The translations under genes and the position numbers were made by a program. Under the pieces are notes generated by a model, which worked only from the letters and a program-made list of their open reading frames with translations, did not search any database and was not told the DNA's origin. From NCBI RefSeq assembly GCF_018687815.1, contig NZ_CP061306.1:496001-560000 (forward strand): a stretch of 64,000 nt of DNA, in the 5' to 3' direction. Positions within the stretch are counted from its first letter, which is position 1. Each line of letters starts with the position of its first letter. This DNA comes from Polynucleobacter sp. JS-JIR-II-b4 (GTDB lineage: Bacteria > Pseudomonadota > Gammaproteobacteria > Burkholderiales > Burkholderiaceae). Shown in pieces: positions 46,403-56,602 of the stretch.

Positions 46403-48877
46403 TTGCGCTTAGCTATTGCGGCGTTTATCGCCGGGGGATCGCTCCTTTTCTTTTTGCCGAAAGTTCCCGAATATTGGTTATATGCCTGCATAGCTACAGC
46501 TGTAGTGTGTTTATTCACAATTTGTTTTTCTCGTAACTATGGCATTTCTAAAAAACTGGCAATCATTGGCTTGCTGTTTACGATGGGCTTTGCATGGAAT
46601 GCGCGCTATGCCGAAAATCGCCTAGAGAATATTCTTCTTATAGACCTAGAGGGTAAAGAATTTTCTCTTGAGGGTAGGGTAGCTGCACTACCGCAAAGTA
46701 ATTCATCTGGTGCCAAGTTTGCATTTGAGGTGGATCGTGCTAGCGCGGGTAGAGAAAATCTTGATCGCTTTCCAAAGCGTATTTATTTAAGTTGGCAGCC
46801 CGCCTGGAGAAATCCTCAAGACATTCCCGAAGTCATTCCTGGTCAGCGTTGGAGGTTTAAGGCAAAGCTCAAGCGACCCTATGGCTCTCTAAACCCTCAT
46901 ACGTTTGATTTTGAGCGCTGGTCTTTTCATCAAGACTTTGGCTCTAGTGGTTCAGTCCGATCGGGTGAGTTATTGATCGATAGAGATATTGCTTGGGATG
47001 AGTTTGAATTGCGTATGGAGCTTGCGCGCTGGCACTTGCGCAAAAAGATACGGTCAATGTTGTCGGAGGATGCGAGATATGTAGGTGTATTGATTGCATT
47101 GGTGATGGGGGATCAAAATGCGATTAATCAAGATGACTGGCAAGTATTTAATGCAACAGGAATTGGACATCTCATTTCAATATCGGGACTACATGTAACC
47201 ATGTTGGCAGGTATTGGTGCTTCATTAGCTGCTTTTATTTGGCGTCGGCGTACATGGCCCCTCATTGCGCCAGTGAGCAAGGTAGCGGCGGTATCGGGAT
47301 TTGCGACAGCATTTATTTATGCGTGGTTAGCGGGTTTTCAGATTCCGGCACAAAGAACAATGTATATGGTTGGCGTAGTGGCATTTGCATTGTGGACCGG
47401 CAGAAATCCAAGATCTTTTGATATTTGGTGGTGGGCCTTAGCTTTTGTATTGTTGATTGATCCAATGGCTCCCTATACACCAGGCTTTTGGTTATCTTTT
47501 GGCGCAGTGGCTGCCATCCTTTATGCCATGGGCGACTCCTCTGGCTTATTGGGCATCCCCAATGGGAAAGAGCTGGAAGTGCATTGGATGCAGCGCATGT
47601 CGCATGCTTTGCGAGAGGCATGCCGTGTACAAACCGTTGTTACATTGGCATTGTTACCGTTTACTTTATTTTGGTTTTATCAAGTCTCCATTGTTTCGCC
47701 ATTGGCTAATGCATTTGCTATTCCGCTAGTGAGTTATATCGTGACGCCACTCGCAATCGCTGGAGCCTTGCTCCCTGAATTTATTGGACGTTGGTTGTTA
47801 TTGCCGGCTCATGCATCCATGGAATATCTGGCTGCCATCCTGGAGTGGATGGCGGGCTGGAGTTGGTCGGTAATTTGGTCAAGGCAACCAGCGTGGTGGA
47901 TGTTGGTGATATCTGGGTGTGGAATTGTGTATGCCATTCGCCCTGGTGATATTGGTGAAACATGGAAGTGGAGATTGCTTGCCATCACCTTATTAGTGCC
48001 TTTATTTGTTTGGCCAACTCAACTCAATTCAACTCTTAATCAAGGGGAATTTAGGGCGATTGTTTTGGATATTGGACAAGGCACTGCAGTACTTATTGAA
48101 ACTGCCAATAGAAGATTGCTCTATGACACGGGGCCCATTCAAGGCAAGAAAGATGATGCAGGGCAACGAGTGATTCTTCCTTATTTACGTGGACGAGGAA
48201 TCGATCGCATTGATCGCATGGTGATCAGTCATAGTGATAGCGATCACATTGGCGGTGCTGCAAGCTTGCTAAAACAGATTCAGTTTGATTCTATGATGGG
48301 TTCATTACCCAGTACCAATCCGCTGCTCCAGAATTTGCAAGCAAGGAAAATACCCGCTATCCCATGTCGTTTTGGTCAGCGCTGGGAGTGGGATGGTGTG
48401 GAATTTGTAATTTGGCATCCCCATGAAGAAACTATATTTGCCGATCAATACCCTGGTAAACCCAACGAGATGAGTTGCGTACTTGAGGTGCGCAATCAGC
48501 AAAGCTCCCTTTGGTTAACAGGCGATGTTGAGAGGCAGGGTGAAGCTGAAATTACTGAGCGCTTAGATGAAAAAATGTTGCAAGAAATTGGCGCCAGGGA
48601 GTTGATTTTTATGTCACCACATCATGGCAGCAAAACATCCTCTTCTTTGGCGCTTCTAAAGCAACTAGAGCCCAATCAGGCATTTGTCCAAAATGGCTAT
48701 CGTAATCGCTATGGCCATCCACATCCAGATGTGACGGCACGTTATCGAGGTCTTGGAATTCCGTTTTATCAGACTCCAGAAACAGGTGCCCAGACTTGGT
48801 TGTTTAAAAATAACGCAAAGTCTTCGACACAGTTTTTGAGGCATGATATAAAACGACTATGGCATCGGTTGATGTGA
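46403..48877 (+). CDS. comEC: DNA internalization-related competence protein ComEC/Rec2
   Basis: This 824-residue integral membrane channel moves single-stranded DNA across the inner membrane. The N-terminal soluble OB-like part (about 60-190) precedes the competence membrane domain (GIGHLISISGLHVTMLAGIG, about residues 252-270). The C-terminal metallo-beta-lactamase-like domain reads LDIGQGTAVLIETANRRLLYDTG, ISHSDSDHIGGAASLL and FMSPHHGSKTSS. It starts at TTG 46403 just after the TatD stop, with no SD, suggesting reinitiation. Together with a complete comEC it points to natural transformability; other com or pil genes are not in the window. Confidence 0.93.
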   Translation: MRLAIAAFIAGGSLLFFLPKVPEYWLYACIATAVVCLFTICFSRNYGISKKLAIIGLLFTMGFAWNARYAENRLENILLIDLEGKEFSLEGRVAALPQSNSSGAKFAFEVDRASAGRENLDRFPKRIYLSWQPAWRNPQDIPEVIPGQRWRFKAKLKRPYGSLNPHTFDFERWSFHQDFGSSGSVRSGELLIDRDIAWDEFELRMELARWHLRKKIRSMLSEDARYVGVLIALVMGDQNAINQDDWQVFNATGIGHLISISGLHVTMLAGIGASLAAFIWRRRTWPLIAPVSKVAAVSGFATAFIYAWLAGFQIPAQRTMYMVGVVAFALWTGRNPRSFDIWWWALAFVLLIDPMAPYTPGFWLSFGAVAAILYAMGDSSGLLGIPNGKELEVHWMQRMSHALREACRVQTVVTLALLPFTLFWFYQVSIVSPLANAFAIPLVSYIVTPLAIAGALLPEFIGRWLLLPAHASMEYLAAILEWMAGWSWSVIWSRQPAWWMLVISGCGIVYAIRPGDIGETWKWRLLAITLLVPLFVWPTQLNSTLNQGEFRAIVLDIGQGTAVLIETANRRLLYDTGPIQGKKDDAGQRVILPYLRGRGIDRIDRMVISHSDSDHIGGAASLLKQIQFDSMMGSLPSTNPLLQNLQARKIPAIPCRFGQRWEWDGVEFVIWHPHEETIFADQYPGKPNEMSCVLEVRNQQSSLWLTGDVERQGEAEITERLDEKMLQEIGARELIFMSPHHGSKTSSSLALLKQLEPNQAFVQNGYRNRYGHPHPDVTARYRGLGIPFYQTPETGAQTWLFKNNAKSSTQFLRHDIKRLWHRLM

Positions 48878-48900
48878 AATTGAGGGAAAGGATTCTGCAA

Positions 48901-49272
48901 ATGAATAAGCTACTTACTCTATGTACTCTGGTTGTCGCCATCACAGTTGGTTGCGCCGGTGCGAACGTGCGCCCCCTGGTGGACATGAAGGGTGTCAATG
49001 AGTCTGCATATGAAAAGGATTTAAGTGAGTGCCAGGCTTATGCCCAACAACAATCGGGTATGGGTGAGACTGCTGCTAAGGGTGCTGGTGCTGGAGCAGT
49101 GGTGGGTGGCTTGTTGGGACTTGTCACTGGCGGGAATAAAACGGGCATTGTGCAGGCCGCTGGTGCAGGTGCTGTGATTGGCGGTGCTGGCGGTGCTTTT
49201 ACCGGTAATCAAGCACAAGAGGCTGTTGTAAAGAGGTGTTTGAGTGGTCGTGGATACAGGGTTTTGAACTAA
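48901..49272 (+). CDS. Glycine-zipper outer-membrane lipoprotein
   Basis: The ATG at 48901 gives 123 residues with the lipoprotein signal MNKLLTLCTLVVAITVGCAGAN (lipobox VGC|A). AAAGGA lies 8-9 bases before it. A longer frame from 48859 inside comEC would add 14 charged residues and destroy the signal. Residues about 60-105 are a glycine zipper (AAKGAGAGAVVGGLLGLVTGG, AAGAGAVIGGAGGAFTGN), seen in lipoproteins such as SlyB. Conserved cysteines in DLSECQAYAQ and VVKRCLSGRGYRVL may pair. Function is unknown. It is followed by a strong terminator. Confidence 0.85.
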   Translation: MNKLLTLCTLVVAITVGCAGANVRPLVDMKGVNESAYEKDLSECQAYAQQQSGMGETAAKGAGAGAVVGGLLGLVTGGNKTGIVQAAGAGAVIGGAGGAFTGNQAQEAVVKRCLSGRGYRVLN

Positions 49273-49290
49273 ACCCACTCGGAAATAGCT

Positions 49291-49317
49291 AAAAAGCCCG
49301 AGAAATCGGGCTTTTTT
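49291..49317 (+). terminator. Terminator of the lolC-to-lipoprotein gene group
   Basis: AAAAAGCCCGA (49291-49301), a GAAA loop and TCGGGCTTTTT (49306-49316) form a perfect 11-bp stem, followed by a T. Confidence 0.92.
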
Positions 49318-49332
49318 AATTCCCAGAAAAGC

Positions 49333-49357
49333 AAAAAGCCCTTAAAAATAAGGGCTT
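49333..49357 (-). terminator. Terminator of the initiator tRNA gene
   Basis: On the minus strand AAGCCCTTA (49349-49357 reversed), a TTTT loop and TAAGGGCTT (49336-49344 reversed) form a perfect 9-bp stem followed by TTT. It lies 13 bases beyond the tRNA CCA end. Confidence 0.85.
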
Positions 49358-49370
49358 AGAGCATCAATCT

Positions 49371-49447
<77 letters not shown>

Positions 49448-49459
49448 TCTGAAGCTGAA

Positions 49460-49489
49460 ATTCTACCATTTTTTGGGGGTCTCTGTCGA
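49460..49489 (-). promoter_or_regulatory. Promoter of the initiator tRNA gene
   Basis: On the minus strand TCGACA (49484-49489, 5 of 6 to TTGACA), an 18-base spacer and TAGAAT (49460-49465) form a good sigma-70 promoter that would start a few bases before the tRNA. Confidence 0.65.
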
Positions 49490-49602
49490 GGTATTCATGC
49501 AAATAACGCATAAATAAGGCGTTTTATTGAAGAAATTCTCGTTTTAATGAGTGCCGGCAAGGAGTAACATATTGCCACGCAACATCACGTTAAGGCTTAT
49601 TA

Positions 49603-51546
49603 ATGTCAGTTAGCAATCCAGAGTTTTCAGAGTCATCCTTACTAAGGCCCGTAGAGATTTCTCGAGAGGACCATCCGCATAAGAAGGGTGCCTCTATCTC
49701 TCTTATGTTCGCGGCGATTGGCGTGGTCTTTGGCGATATTGGTACCAGCCCTCTATATGCATTAAAAGAATGTTTTAGCCCTGAGCATGGCATCCCCTTT
49801 TCTCCTGATGCAGTTTATGGCGTTATCTCAATGGTGTTTTGGGCTTTTGCGATTGTGGTTTCACTGAAGTATGTTTTATTCGTGATGCGCGCAAACAATC
49901 ATGGCGAGGGCGGTATTTTGGCTCTGATGGCACTTGCATTAAGAACTGCGCCTGCAAATTCAAAGCGTTCCTTGTTGATCATCATGGCCGGTGTATTTGG
50001 CGCATGCATGTTCTACGGCGACGCAATCATCACCCCTGCGATTTCAGTTTTATCTGCGGTTGAAGGTCTTGAAGTGATATCAAGCGACTTAACCCGTTTT
50101 GTCATACCAATCACGATTTTTATTTTGGTGATTCTCTTTTTTATTCAGAAGACAGGCACCGATCTAGTGGGAAAGCTATTTGGTCCAATCATGATGGTCT
50201 GGTTTATTGCTATCGGGCTCATGGGCGTGCATCAAGTCATTCAGAACCCTGCTATTTTTGCAGCCATTAATCCACTGCATGCTATTCAATTCTTAATTGA
50301 ACATTCCTTGCAGGGCTTTATTGTTTTGGGTGCAGTCTTCTTGGTATTGACTGGTGCTGAAGCTCTGTATGCTGATATGGGTCACTTTGGACTTAAGCCA
50401 ATACGTATGGGTTGGTTTTTTATTGTGATGCCTTGTTTGCTCTTGAACTATTTCGGTCAGGGGGCAATGTTCTTAAGTAACCCTGAAACCATCACTAATC
50501 CATTCTTTTTGATGGTGCCCGAATTTTTAGTATTTCCTTTGGTTATATTGGCTACAGCGGCAACGGTTATTGCCTCTCAAGCAGTGATCTCAGGCGCTTT
50601 TTCAATGACGAGCCAAGCAATTTTGTTGGGCTTTGTACCGCGCATGAAGATTCGCCATACATCTGATAGAGAAATTGGCCAGATCTATATGCCGCTTGTG
50701 AATTGGGTGCTGTTGGTTCTCGTTATCGCCGTTGTTTTAGCATTTAAAAAGTCTGAGAACCTGGCGGCTGCCTACGGTATCGCGGTTACTACCACCATGA
50801 TTGTGACTACATTCTTGGCGGCAATCGTCATGCGTGTGGTGTGGCGCTGGAATACTCTCTTTGTAACCTTAGTAATAAGCGCATTCTTGATTGTGGACTT
50901 GGCTTTCTTGACGGCTAATCTTTTAAAGATCATGGAAGGTGGATGGTTCCCATTACTTTTGGGTGCTGTTTGCTTCATGTTCTTAATGACTTGGTTCCAA
51001 GGGCGCAAGATACTGCGTCAAAATGCCATGAACAATGGTATTGAGCTAAAGAGTTTCATCGATTCATTGATGATGCATCCTCCGCATCGCGTAGAGGGCA
51101 CAGCCATATTCTTGACGGCACACGTAGATTATTTGCCGGTCTCATTCCTGCACAACCTTAAACATAACCATGTACTGCATGAGAGGGTATTTTTCTTAAA
51201 GGTCAGTATTTGGGATGTGCCTTACGTAAAAGATAGTGAGCGTATTACTTTGCGTGACCTTGGTAATGGCATTTATGTAGTTCGTGCTGTGTATGGATTT
51301 AATGAAACCCCAGATATGGGACAGATTATTGAGTTGATTGAGAAGTCATCCGATCTAAAGTTTGATTTGATGAATACCTCATTCTTCTTATCGCGTGACA
51401 CGATTGTTTCTACCGAGATTCCGGGGATGGCCTTGTGGCGTGAAAAATTATTCTGCTGGATGTATCAAAATGCTGGACGTCAGTCGGATTTCTTCAAGAT
51501 TCCTGCAAATCGTTTGGTTGAATTAGGCGCAAAGGTCGAGATTTGA
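49603..51546 (+). CDS. kup: Low-affinity potassium transporter Kup
   Basis: This 647-residue K+ uptake protein has about 12 transmembrane segments in residues 30-465 and a cytoplasmic C-terminal domain. The signature [19 protein letters not shown] is at the first helix, with [15 protein letters not shown] and [23 protein letters not shown] after it. The C-terminal domain has [20 protein letters not shown] and YGFNETPD. A 30-residue hydrophilic N terminus precedes helix 1. It overlaps the start of the next small gene by 4 bases. Confidence 0.96.
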   Translation: MSVSNPEFSESSLLRPVEISREDHPHKKGASISLMFAAIGVVFGDIGTSPLYALKECFSPEHGIPFSPDAVYGVISMVFWAFAIVVSLKYVLFVMRANNHGEGGILALMALALRTAPANSKRSLLIIMAGVFGACMFYGDAIITPAISVLSAVEGLEVISSDLTRFVIPITIFILVILFFIQKTGTDLVGKLFGPIMMVWFIAIGLMGVHQVIQNPAIFAAINPLHAIQFLIEHSLQGFIVLGAVFLVLTGAEALYADMGHFGLKPIRMGWFFIVMPCLLLNYFGQGAMFLSNPETITNPFFLMVPEFLVFPLVILATAATVIASQAVISGAFSMTSQAILLGFVPRMKIRHTSDREIGQIYMPLVNWVLLVLVIAVVLAFKKSENLAAAYGIAVTTTMIVTTFLAAIVMRVVWRWNTLFVTLVISAFLIVDLAFLTANLLKIMEGGWFPLLLGAVCFMFLMTWFQGRKILRQNAMNNGIELKSFIDSLMMHPPHRVEGTAIFLTAHVDYLPVSFLHNLKHNHVLHERVFFLKVSIWDVPYVKDSERITLRDLGNGIYVVRAVYGFNETPDMGQIIELIEKSSDLKFDLMNTSFFLSRDTIVSTEIPGMALWREKLFCWMYQNAGRQSDFFKIPANRLVELGAKVEI

Positions 51547-52052
51547 GAAATAGTCTCTCTCTTCGCTCAAAGATATTCATTTCAATATTTTTGTTGGTCA
51601 CTTCCTTGAGTGGGGTTGCGTTAGCTACTCCCGCGGAAGAGGCTGAGCTCGAGCAATTAGATAGGATTGAGCAAGAGTTAGAGCTTCAGCGCGAGTGGTC
51701 TAAGTATCGCTGGGGTAAAGCATCTTCTGAGTGCTACCAAAATTATTGGGTTAATAGTTGTATTAAGGATGCGCGAGCCCAATATCGAAAAGAAATCGAT
51801 CCTATTCGTGAGCAAGAGGTGGCTTTGCATGAAGTGCAGCGCAAACTACGTGAAAGCCTCAAGAATCAAGAAGATATTAAGCGTGCAGCCGAGCGTGCTT
51901 CACCAGAAAAAGCTGCTGAGCGAGAGGCTAACCAGCGAGAGTATGAGCAAAAGCAAAAAGATGCAGCAGCAAGAGCGGCAGACTTAGAGCAGCGTCGTAA
52001 GGATGCCCCTAAGCGCGCTCAAGAAAATAAAGCGGGCACACAGCTCGATTAA
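51543..52052 (+). CDS. Exported coiled-coil protein of unknown function
   Basis: This 169-residue protein starts at TTG 51543, overlapping the kup stop (TTGA), with AGG 9 bases upstream. The signal peptide is [33 protein letters not shown]. The rest is highly charged and predicted to be coiled coil: [21 protein letters not shown], then C64 and C72 ([12 protein letters not shown]), then a long Glu/Lys/Gln/Ala-rich helix to the C terminus. It resembles small periplasmic proteins annotated as hypothetical in Burkholderiales. Coupling to kup is notable, but I can name no function. Confidence 0.75.
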   Translation: MRNSLSLRSKIFISIFLLVTSLSGVALATPAEEAELEQLDRIEQELELQREWSKYRWGKASSECYQNYWVNSCIKDARAQYRKEIDPIREQEVALHEVQRKLRESLKNQEDIKRAAERASPEKAAEREANQREYEQKQKDAAARAADLEQRRKDAPKRAQENKAGTQLD

Positions 52053-52091
52053 TTTTTCTCCAATTTACTTTTTTATTTAATTAGGCAATCC

Positions 52092-53456
52092 TTGGCTAAA
52101 GTCAAAACGGTTTATATCTGCCAGTCATGTGGCGGCACTTCTGCTAAATGGCAGGGACAATGCCCATCTTGTCAGGCTTGGAATACCTTAGAAGAAGGTT
52201 TACCAGAAACCACTTCTAATTCTCGTTTTCAGGGTTTGGCGCAATCTCTACCAAGACAAAAGTTATCTGCGATTACTGCAGAGGATTTACCTAGATTTAG
52301 TACGGGTGTTGAAGAGTTTGATCGGGTGCTCGGCGGAGGCTTGGTGCCGGGTGGTGTTGTGTTACTCGGCGGCGATCCCGGCATTGGCAAATCCACATTG
52401 CTATTACAGGCCTTGGCTGAGATGAGTGCTGCTGGTATGAACGTGCTCTATAGCAGCGGTGAAGAGTCTGCTGCGCAAATTGCATTACGTGCAAAACGGA
52501 TTGCACTGGATGCCCCGCAACTTGAAGTGCTAGCAGAGATCCAATTAGAAAAGCTCATTTCTATTATGGATACCGTCAAGCCACAAGTATTGGTGGTGGA
52601 TTCGATCCAGACTTTGTATTCAGAAGTGTTGAGTTCCGCTCCAGGCTCAGTGGCTCAGGTGCGTGAATGTGCTGCGCAATTAACTAGAGCCGCAAAATCC
52701 AGTGGAATCTGCGTATTGATGGTCGGCCACGTCACTAAAGACGGACATTTGGCTGGCCCTCGAGTGCTCGAGCATATTGTGGATACCGTTTTGTATTTTG
52801 AGGGCGACACCCATTCTTCTTTCCGTCTAGTGCGCTCCATTAAGAATCGTTTTGGTGCAGTCAATGAGTTGGGTGTATTTGCGATGACCGAGAAGGGTCT
52901 TCGTGGCGTTACTAATCCTTCCGCAATATTCTTGTCGCAACACGAGCAAATGGTTCCAGGTGCCTGCGTATTGGTTACGCAAGAAGGCAGCAGACCTCTC
53001 TTGGTTGAAATTCAAGCGCTAGTTGATACGGCGCACGTGCCAAATCCACGTCGCTTAGCCGTTGGTTTGGAGCAGGCACGTCTAGCAATGCTCTTGGCTG
53101 TTTTGCACCGCCATGCTGGCGTCGCTTGTTTTGATCAAGATGTTTTCTTAAATGCTGTTGGTGGCGTCAAAATTTCTGAGCCTGCTGCTGACTTAGCTGT
53201 TTTGCTAGCCATACAGTCTTCAATTCGTAATCGTGCATTGCCAAAAGAGTTGATAGTCTTTGGTGAGGTTGGTTTGGCGGGAGAGATTCGTCCTTGTCCG
53301 CGCGGTCAAGAGCGCTTGAAAGAGGCGGCTAAGTTAGGCTTTACAGTAGCCATCATTCCGAAGGCAAATATGCCCAAGACCAAGATTCCAGGGTTGAAAG
53401 TAATTCCGGTGGAGCGAATTGATCAGGCAATCGCAGCTGCGGCCGAACTGAGTTAA
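52092..53456 (+). CDS. radA: DNA repair protein RadA
   Basis: This 454-residue RecA-like helicase works in branch migration. It has the N-terminal zinc finger C-x2-C...C-x2-C (YICQSCGGTSAKWQGQCPSCQAW), Walker A GGDPGIGKSTLLLQAL, the RadA-specific KNRFG in SIKNRFGAVNELGVF and the C-terminal Lon-like domain. It starts at TTG 52092 because MAKVKTVYIC is the family start; an SD is weak. It stands 39 bases after the coiled-coil gene. Confidence 0.97.
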   Translation: MAKVKTVYICQSCGGTSAKWQGQCPSCQAWNTLEEGLPETTSNSRFQGLAQSLPRQKLSAITAEDLPRFSTGVEEFDRVLGGGLVPGGVVLLGGDPGIGKSTLLLQALAEMSAAGMNVLYSSGEESAAQIALRAKRIALDAPQLEVLAEIQLEKLISIMDTVKPQVLVVDSIQTLYSEVLSSAPGSVAQVRECAAQLTRAAKSSGICVLMVGHVTKDGHLAGPRVLEHIVDTVLYFEGDTHSSFRLVRSIKNRFGAVNELGVFAMTEKGLRGVTNPSAIFLSQHEQMVPGACVLVTQEGSRPLLVEIQALVDTAHVPNPRRLAVGLEQARLAMLLAVLHRHAGVACFDQDVFLNAVGGVKISEPAADLAVLLAIQSSIRNRALPKELIVFGEVGLAGEIRPCPRGQERLKEAAKLGFTVAIIPKANMPKTKIPGLKVIPVERIDQAIAAAAELS

Positions 53457-53480
53457 TTTCTTAGCTAAGTTTTCACTTGC

Positions 53481-54377
53481 TTAGCGCAAGTCTTCAGCTT
53501 GAATCAGCAAGACTTGCTCTTCGCCGGCAGATACTTCCATCCAGATTGCTGGAATTTGCGGGAAAGCCTTTTTGAAGTTCTCATACTCATTGCCAATCTC
53601 AAGCAAGATAGCGCCACGCTCGGATAGGTAGTCTGGCGCTGAAGCAATGATGCGTCTAATGATATCCATGCCATCGTCACCACCAGCCAAGGCAAGTTCT
53701 GGCTCAGCATGATATTCCGCTGGTAATGCATTCATTGAAGTGGCATTTACATATGGTGGGTTGCAGATGATGAGATCAAAGAGGTTATCTTCATTAGGTT
53801 CTGGCAATGCATCCCAAAGATCGCCATTCAATAGCTCAACTTGAGAGTTCAGGCTATGACGATCCACGTTGCGTGCCGCTACGGACAGTGCAGGCATGCT
53901 GATATCGCAAGCACTCACATGAATATCTGGACATGAAAGAGCTAGGAGAATAGCTAAGGAACCGTTGCCGGTACAAAGATCCAGTGCTTTGCCATCAGCT
54001 GGTAGCCAAGGCTCTAGCGAGCCATCAACAATAAGCTCTGCAATCCAAGAGCGAGGAACAATGCTTTGCTCGCTGCAGAAAAAAGGCACGCCCATGAGCC
54101 AGGCTTCACCTAGGATGTATGCAAGTGGCTTGCGAGTAGAGATTCTGATATCTGCAACGACTGCTGCTTGTTGTTGGAGCTCTGCTGAAATAGTGTCATC
54201 TAAGTGATCAAGAGCTTCTGTAGGGCTGAGATCAAGTTGTTTGCTGACAAGCCACAAGGCTTCGCTTTGCGCATCAATTGCCCCATGGCCGTAATGCAGA
54301 TTAGCTGCGTCAAGCTTTTGTGCAATCTGATCGATGCACTGGTTAACTGTAATTTGTTGCTGAGGCTCAGGGTCCAT
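53481..54377 (-). CDS. prmB: 50S ribosomal protein L3 glutamine methyltransferase
   Basis: This SAM-dependent methyltransferase modifies a glutamine of ribosomal protein L3. Motif I is LDLCTGNGSLAILLALSCP, and the NPPY motif is in LIICNPPYVNATSMNALP. The N-terminal helical domain reads GAIDAQSEALWLVSKQL. The ATG at 54377 gives 298 residues; a GTG at 54410 would give 309. PrmB rather than PrmC is favoured by its length and the upstream domain. It follows dapE on the same strand. Confidence 0.9.
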   Translation of the reverse strand: MDPEPQQQITVNQCIDQIAQKLDAANLHYGHGAIDAQSEALWLVSKQLDLSPTEALDHLDDTISAELQQQAAVVADIRISTRKPLAYILGEAWLMGVPFFCSEQSIVPRSWIAELIVDGSLEPWLPADGKALDLCTGNGSLAILLALSCPDIHVSACDISMPALSVAARNVDRHSLNSQVELLNGDLWDALPEPNEDNLFDLIICNPPYVNATSMNALPAEYHAEPELALAGGDDGMDIIRRIIASAPDYLSERGAILLEIGNEYENFKKAFPQIPAIWMEVSAGEEQVLLIQAEDLR

Positions 54378-54438
54378 GATGGAAGAGGTCTTTTGAGAAA
54401 AGGGCGGCACGCAATTAAGCGACTAGGCAACTAAGTGC

Positions 54439-55590
54439 TTAGGCAATTAACTGCTCGAGAGTCTTGCGATAGATATTTTTGAGTGGCACTACATCATTGA
54501 CGATCACACACTCATCGATTTTGTGGCTAGTCGCATTAAGCGGCCCAAACTCCACAACTTCTTTGCAGATCTTGGCGATGAAGCGGCCATCACTCGTACC
54601 GCCAGTGGTGGAGAGCTCTGTATCAATCTTGGTTTCTGCTTTGATTGCTGTGCGGAGTGCACCAGCTAATGCGCCGTCGCCTGTAATGAATGGGCTGCCA
54701 CCCAATACCCAGTCAATCTCAAAGTCGAGACCAGCATTTTTGAGGATGTCCTCAAGACGCTCGCGAAGCTGTTCTGGCTTGCTCTCGGTAGAGAAGCGAA
54801 AGTTAAAGTCAATTGTCAATTCACCAGGAATGACGTTATTCGCGCCAGTGCCAGCATGTACATTCGAAATCTGAAAGCTTGTAGGTTGGAAATATTCATT
54901 GCCTTTATCCCACTCGGTTTCTACTAATGCAGAAATTGCTGGTGCAGAAAGATGAATTGGGTTCTTGCCTAGGTGAGGGTAGGCGATATGCGCCTGAATA
55001 CCTTTTACCTTGAGCTTGCCAGACAGAGATCCACGACGACCGTTTTTAATCATGTCGCCTAGTTGATCGACTGAAGTTGGTTCACCGATCACGCAGTAAT
55101 CCAAGCGCTGACCTTGTTTTTGCAGGCGGTCGCACATGATCACTGTGCCATCGTTAGCGGGACCCTCTTCATCGCTAGTGATCAAGAATGCAATAGAGCC
55201 TTGATGATCTGGGTGCGTAGTGACGAATTCTTCTGTGGCAACCACAAAACCTGCGAGGGATGTTTTCATATCCGCTGCGCCACGACCATAGAGCATGCCG
55301 TCACGAATGGTTGGAGTAAAAGGATTGTTGGTCCACTTCTCTAATGGGCCTGTAGGCACCACATCGGTATGGCCTGCAAATACTAAGACTTTGCCTTGAT
55401 CGCCGGACTTACCCTTTTTAATAGCCCACAAGTTGGTTACCTGGAAATTTTCAGGACCACTCACCACGCTCTCGGTATGAAAACCAATTGCTTGGAGACG
55501 TTTGGCAATTAAATCTTGGCAGCCACCATCAGCCGGCGTTACAGAATGGCAAGAGATGAGAGCTTCGGTTAGCTCAAGTGTGGCGCTCAT
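54439..55590 (-). CDS. dapE: Succinyl-diaminopimelate desuccinylase
   Basis: This 383-residue zinc metallopeptidase of the M20 family makes LL-diaminopimelate for lysine and peptidoglycan. Metal-binding blocks are [28 protein letters not shown] and [11 protein letters not shown], followed by CVIGEPTSV and [15 protein letters not shown]. It starts 9 bases after dapD, forming a dapD-dapE pair that performs two steps of the succinylase branch. Confidence 0.97.
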   Translation of the reverse strand: MSATLELTEALISCHSVTPADGGCQDLIAKRLQAIGFHTESVVSGPENFQVTNLWAIKKGKSGDQGKVLVFAGHTDVVPTGPLEKWTNNPFTPTIRDGMLYGRGAADMKTSLAGFVVATEEFVTTHPDHQGSIAFLITSDEEGPANDGTVIMCDRLQKQGQRLDYCVIGEPTSVDQLGDMIKNGRRGSLSGKLKVKGIQAHIAYPHLGKNPIHLSAPAISALVETEWDKGNEYFQPTSFQISNVHAGTGANNVIPGELTIDFNFRFSTESKPEQLRERLEDILKNAGLDFEIDWVLGGSPFITGDGALAGALRTAIKAETKIDTELSTTGGTSDGRFIAKICKEVVEFGPLNATSHKIDECVIVNDVVPLKNIYRKTLEQLIA

Positions 55591-55599
55591 AGATTTAAT

Positions 55600-56427
55600 T
55601 TAGTCGCGAAGTAATTCGTTGATGGCAGTCTTAGCTCTGGTTTGAGCATCAACTTTCTTCACAATGATTGCGGCATACAAGCTGTATTTTCCGCAAGCAG
55701 AAGGAAGTGAGCCTGGAACAACTACTGAACCAGCTGGAACGCGACCATAGTGCACTTCTCCAGTTTCGCGATCATAGATCTTGGTGCTTTGACCAATGTA
55801 GACGCCCATGGATAAAACAGCGTTTTCTTCGATCACAACACCTTCAACCACCTCAGAGCGGGCGCCGATGAAGCAGTTATCTTCAATAATGACTGGACCG
55901 GCTTGGATTGGCTCCAAAACACCGCCAATACCAACGCCACCAGAAAGGTGTACGTTTTTACCAATTTGAGCGCAAGAACCAACGGTTGCCCAGGTATCTA
56001 CCATTGTGCCTTCGCCTACATAAGCGCCAATATTGACGTAAGAAGGCATTAAAACGGCGTTTTTTCCGATAAATGAGCCACGGCGGGCTACTGCTGGGGG
56101 AACTACGCGGAAGCCACCAGCAGCAAAGTCGGCCGCGGTGTAGTTTTCAAACTTGCTAGGAACCTTGTCGTAGAACTGGGTATAGCCCCCAGCATTCATA
56201 GGTTTATTGTCTTCTAGGCGGAAAGAGAGCAAAACGGCCTTCTTAACCCATTGATTTACCTCCCACTTACCGACATCGCGGCGCTCAGCCACACGAATAG
56301 TGCCGGCATTAAGGCCTTCTAATACGGCATTTACGGCATTACGGACATCCCCAGGGGCGCTATCTGGAGAAAGGTTTGCGCGGTTTTCCCAGGCTTGTTC
56401 AATGATGTTTTGTGGTGATTGGCTCAT
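55600..56427 (-). CDS. dapD: Tetrahydrodipicolinate N-succinyltransferase
   Basis: This 275-residue enzyme has a left-handed beta-helix of hexapeptide repeats (about residues 110-235, such as [44 protein letters not shown]). It succinylates tetrahydrodipicolinate in the lysine/diaminopimelate pathway. Length equals E. coli DapD (274). It is divergent from smc. Confidence 0.97.
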   Translation of the reverse strand: MSQSPQNIIEQAWENRANLSPDSAPGDVRNAVNAVLEGLNAGTIRVAERRDVGKWEVNQWVKKAVLLSFRLEDNKPMNAGGYTQFYDKVPSKFENYTAADFAAGGFRVVPPAVARRGSFIGKNAVLMPSYVNIGAYVGEGTMVDTWATVGSCAQIGKNVHLSGGVGIGGVLEPIQAGPVIIEDNCFIGARSEVVEGVVIEENAVLSMGVYIGQSTKIYDRETGEVHYGRVPAGSVVVPGSLPSACGKYSLYAAIIVKKVDAQTRAKTAINELLRD

Positions 56428-56602
56428 GCTTTTTAGTTAACTATCAGATTGTTAAGGGATTTTGTCCCGGGAGGTAGATTTATCATTATATAGATGGGGC
56501 AAAAACGCGTCCAAGCAGGCTAGAGCTTGCTATCATCTTCCCACTTTAGCTTTAATTTTTTACCCCTTTATTTGAACCCCTTTTTTCCCTGCAAAGTACG
56601 CC

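Noticed and set aside
53475..53491. ACTTGC-TTAGC-GCAAGT hairpin between convergent radA and prmB as a terminator
   Set aside because: The stem is only 6 bp, it lies over the prmB stop codon, and neither strand has a T-run after it.
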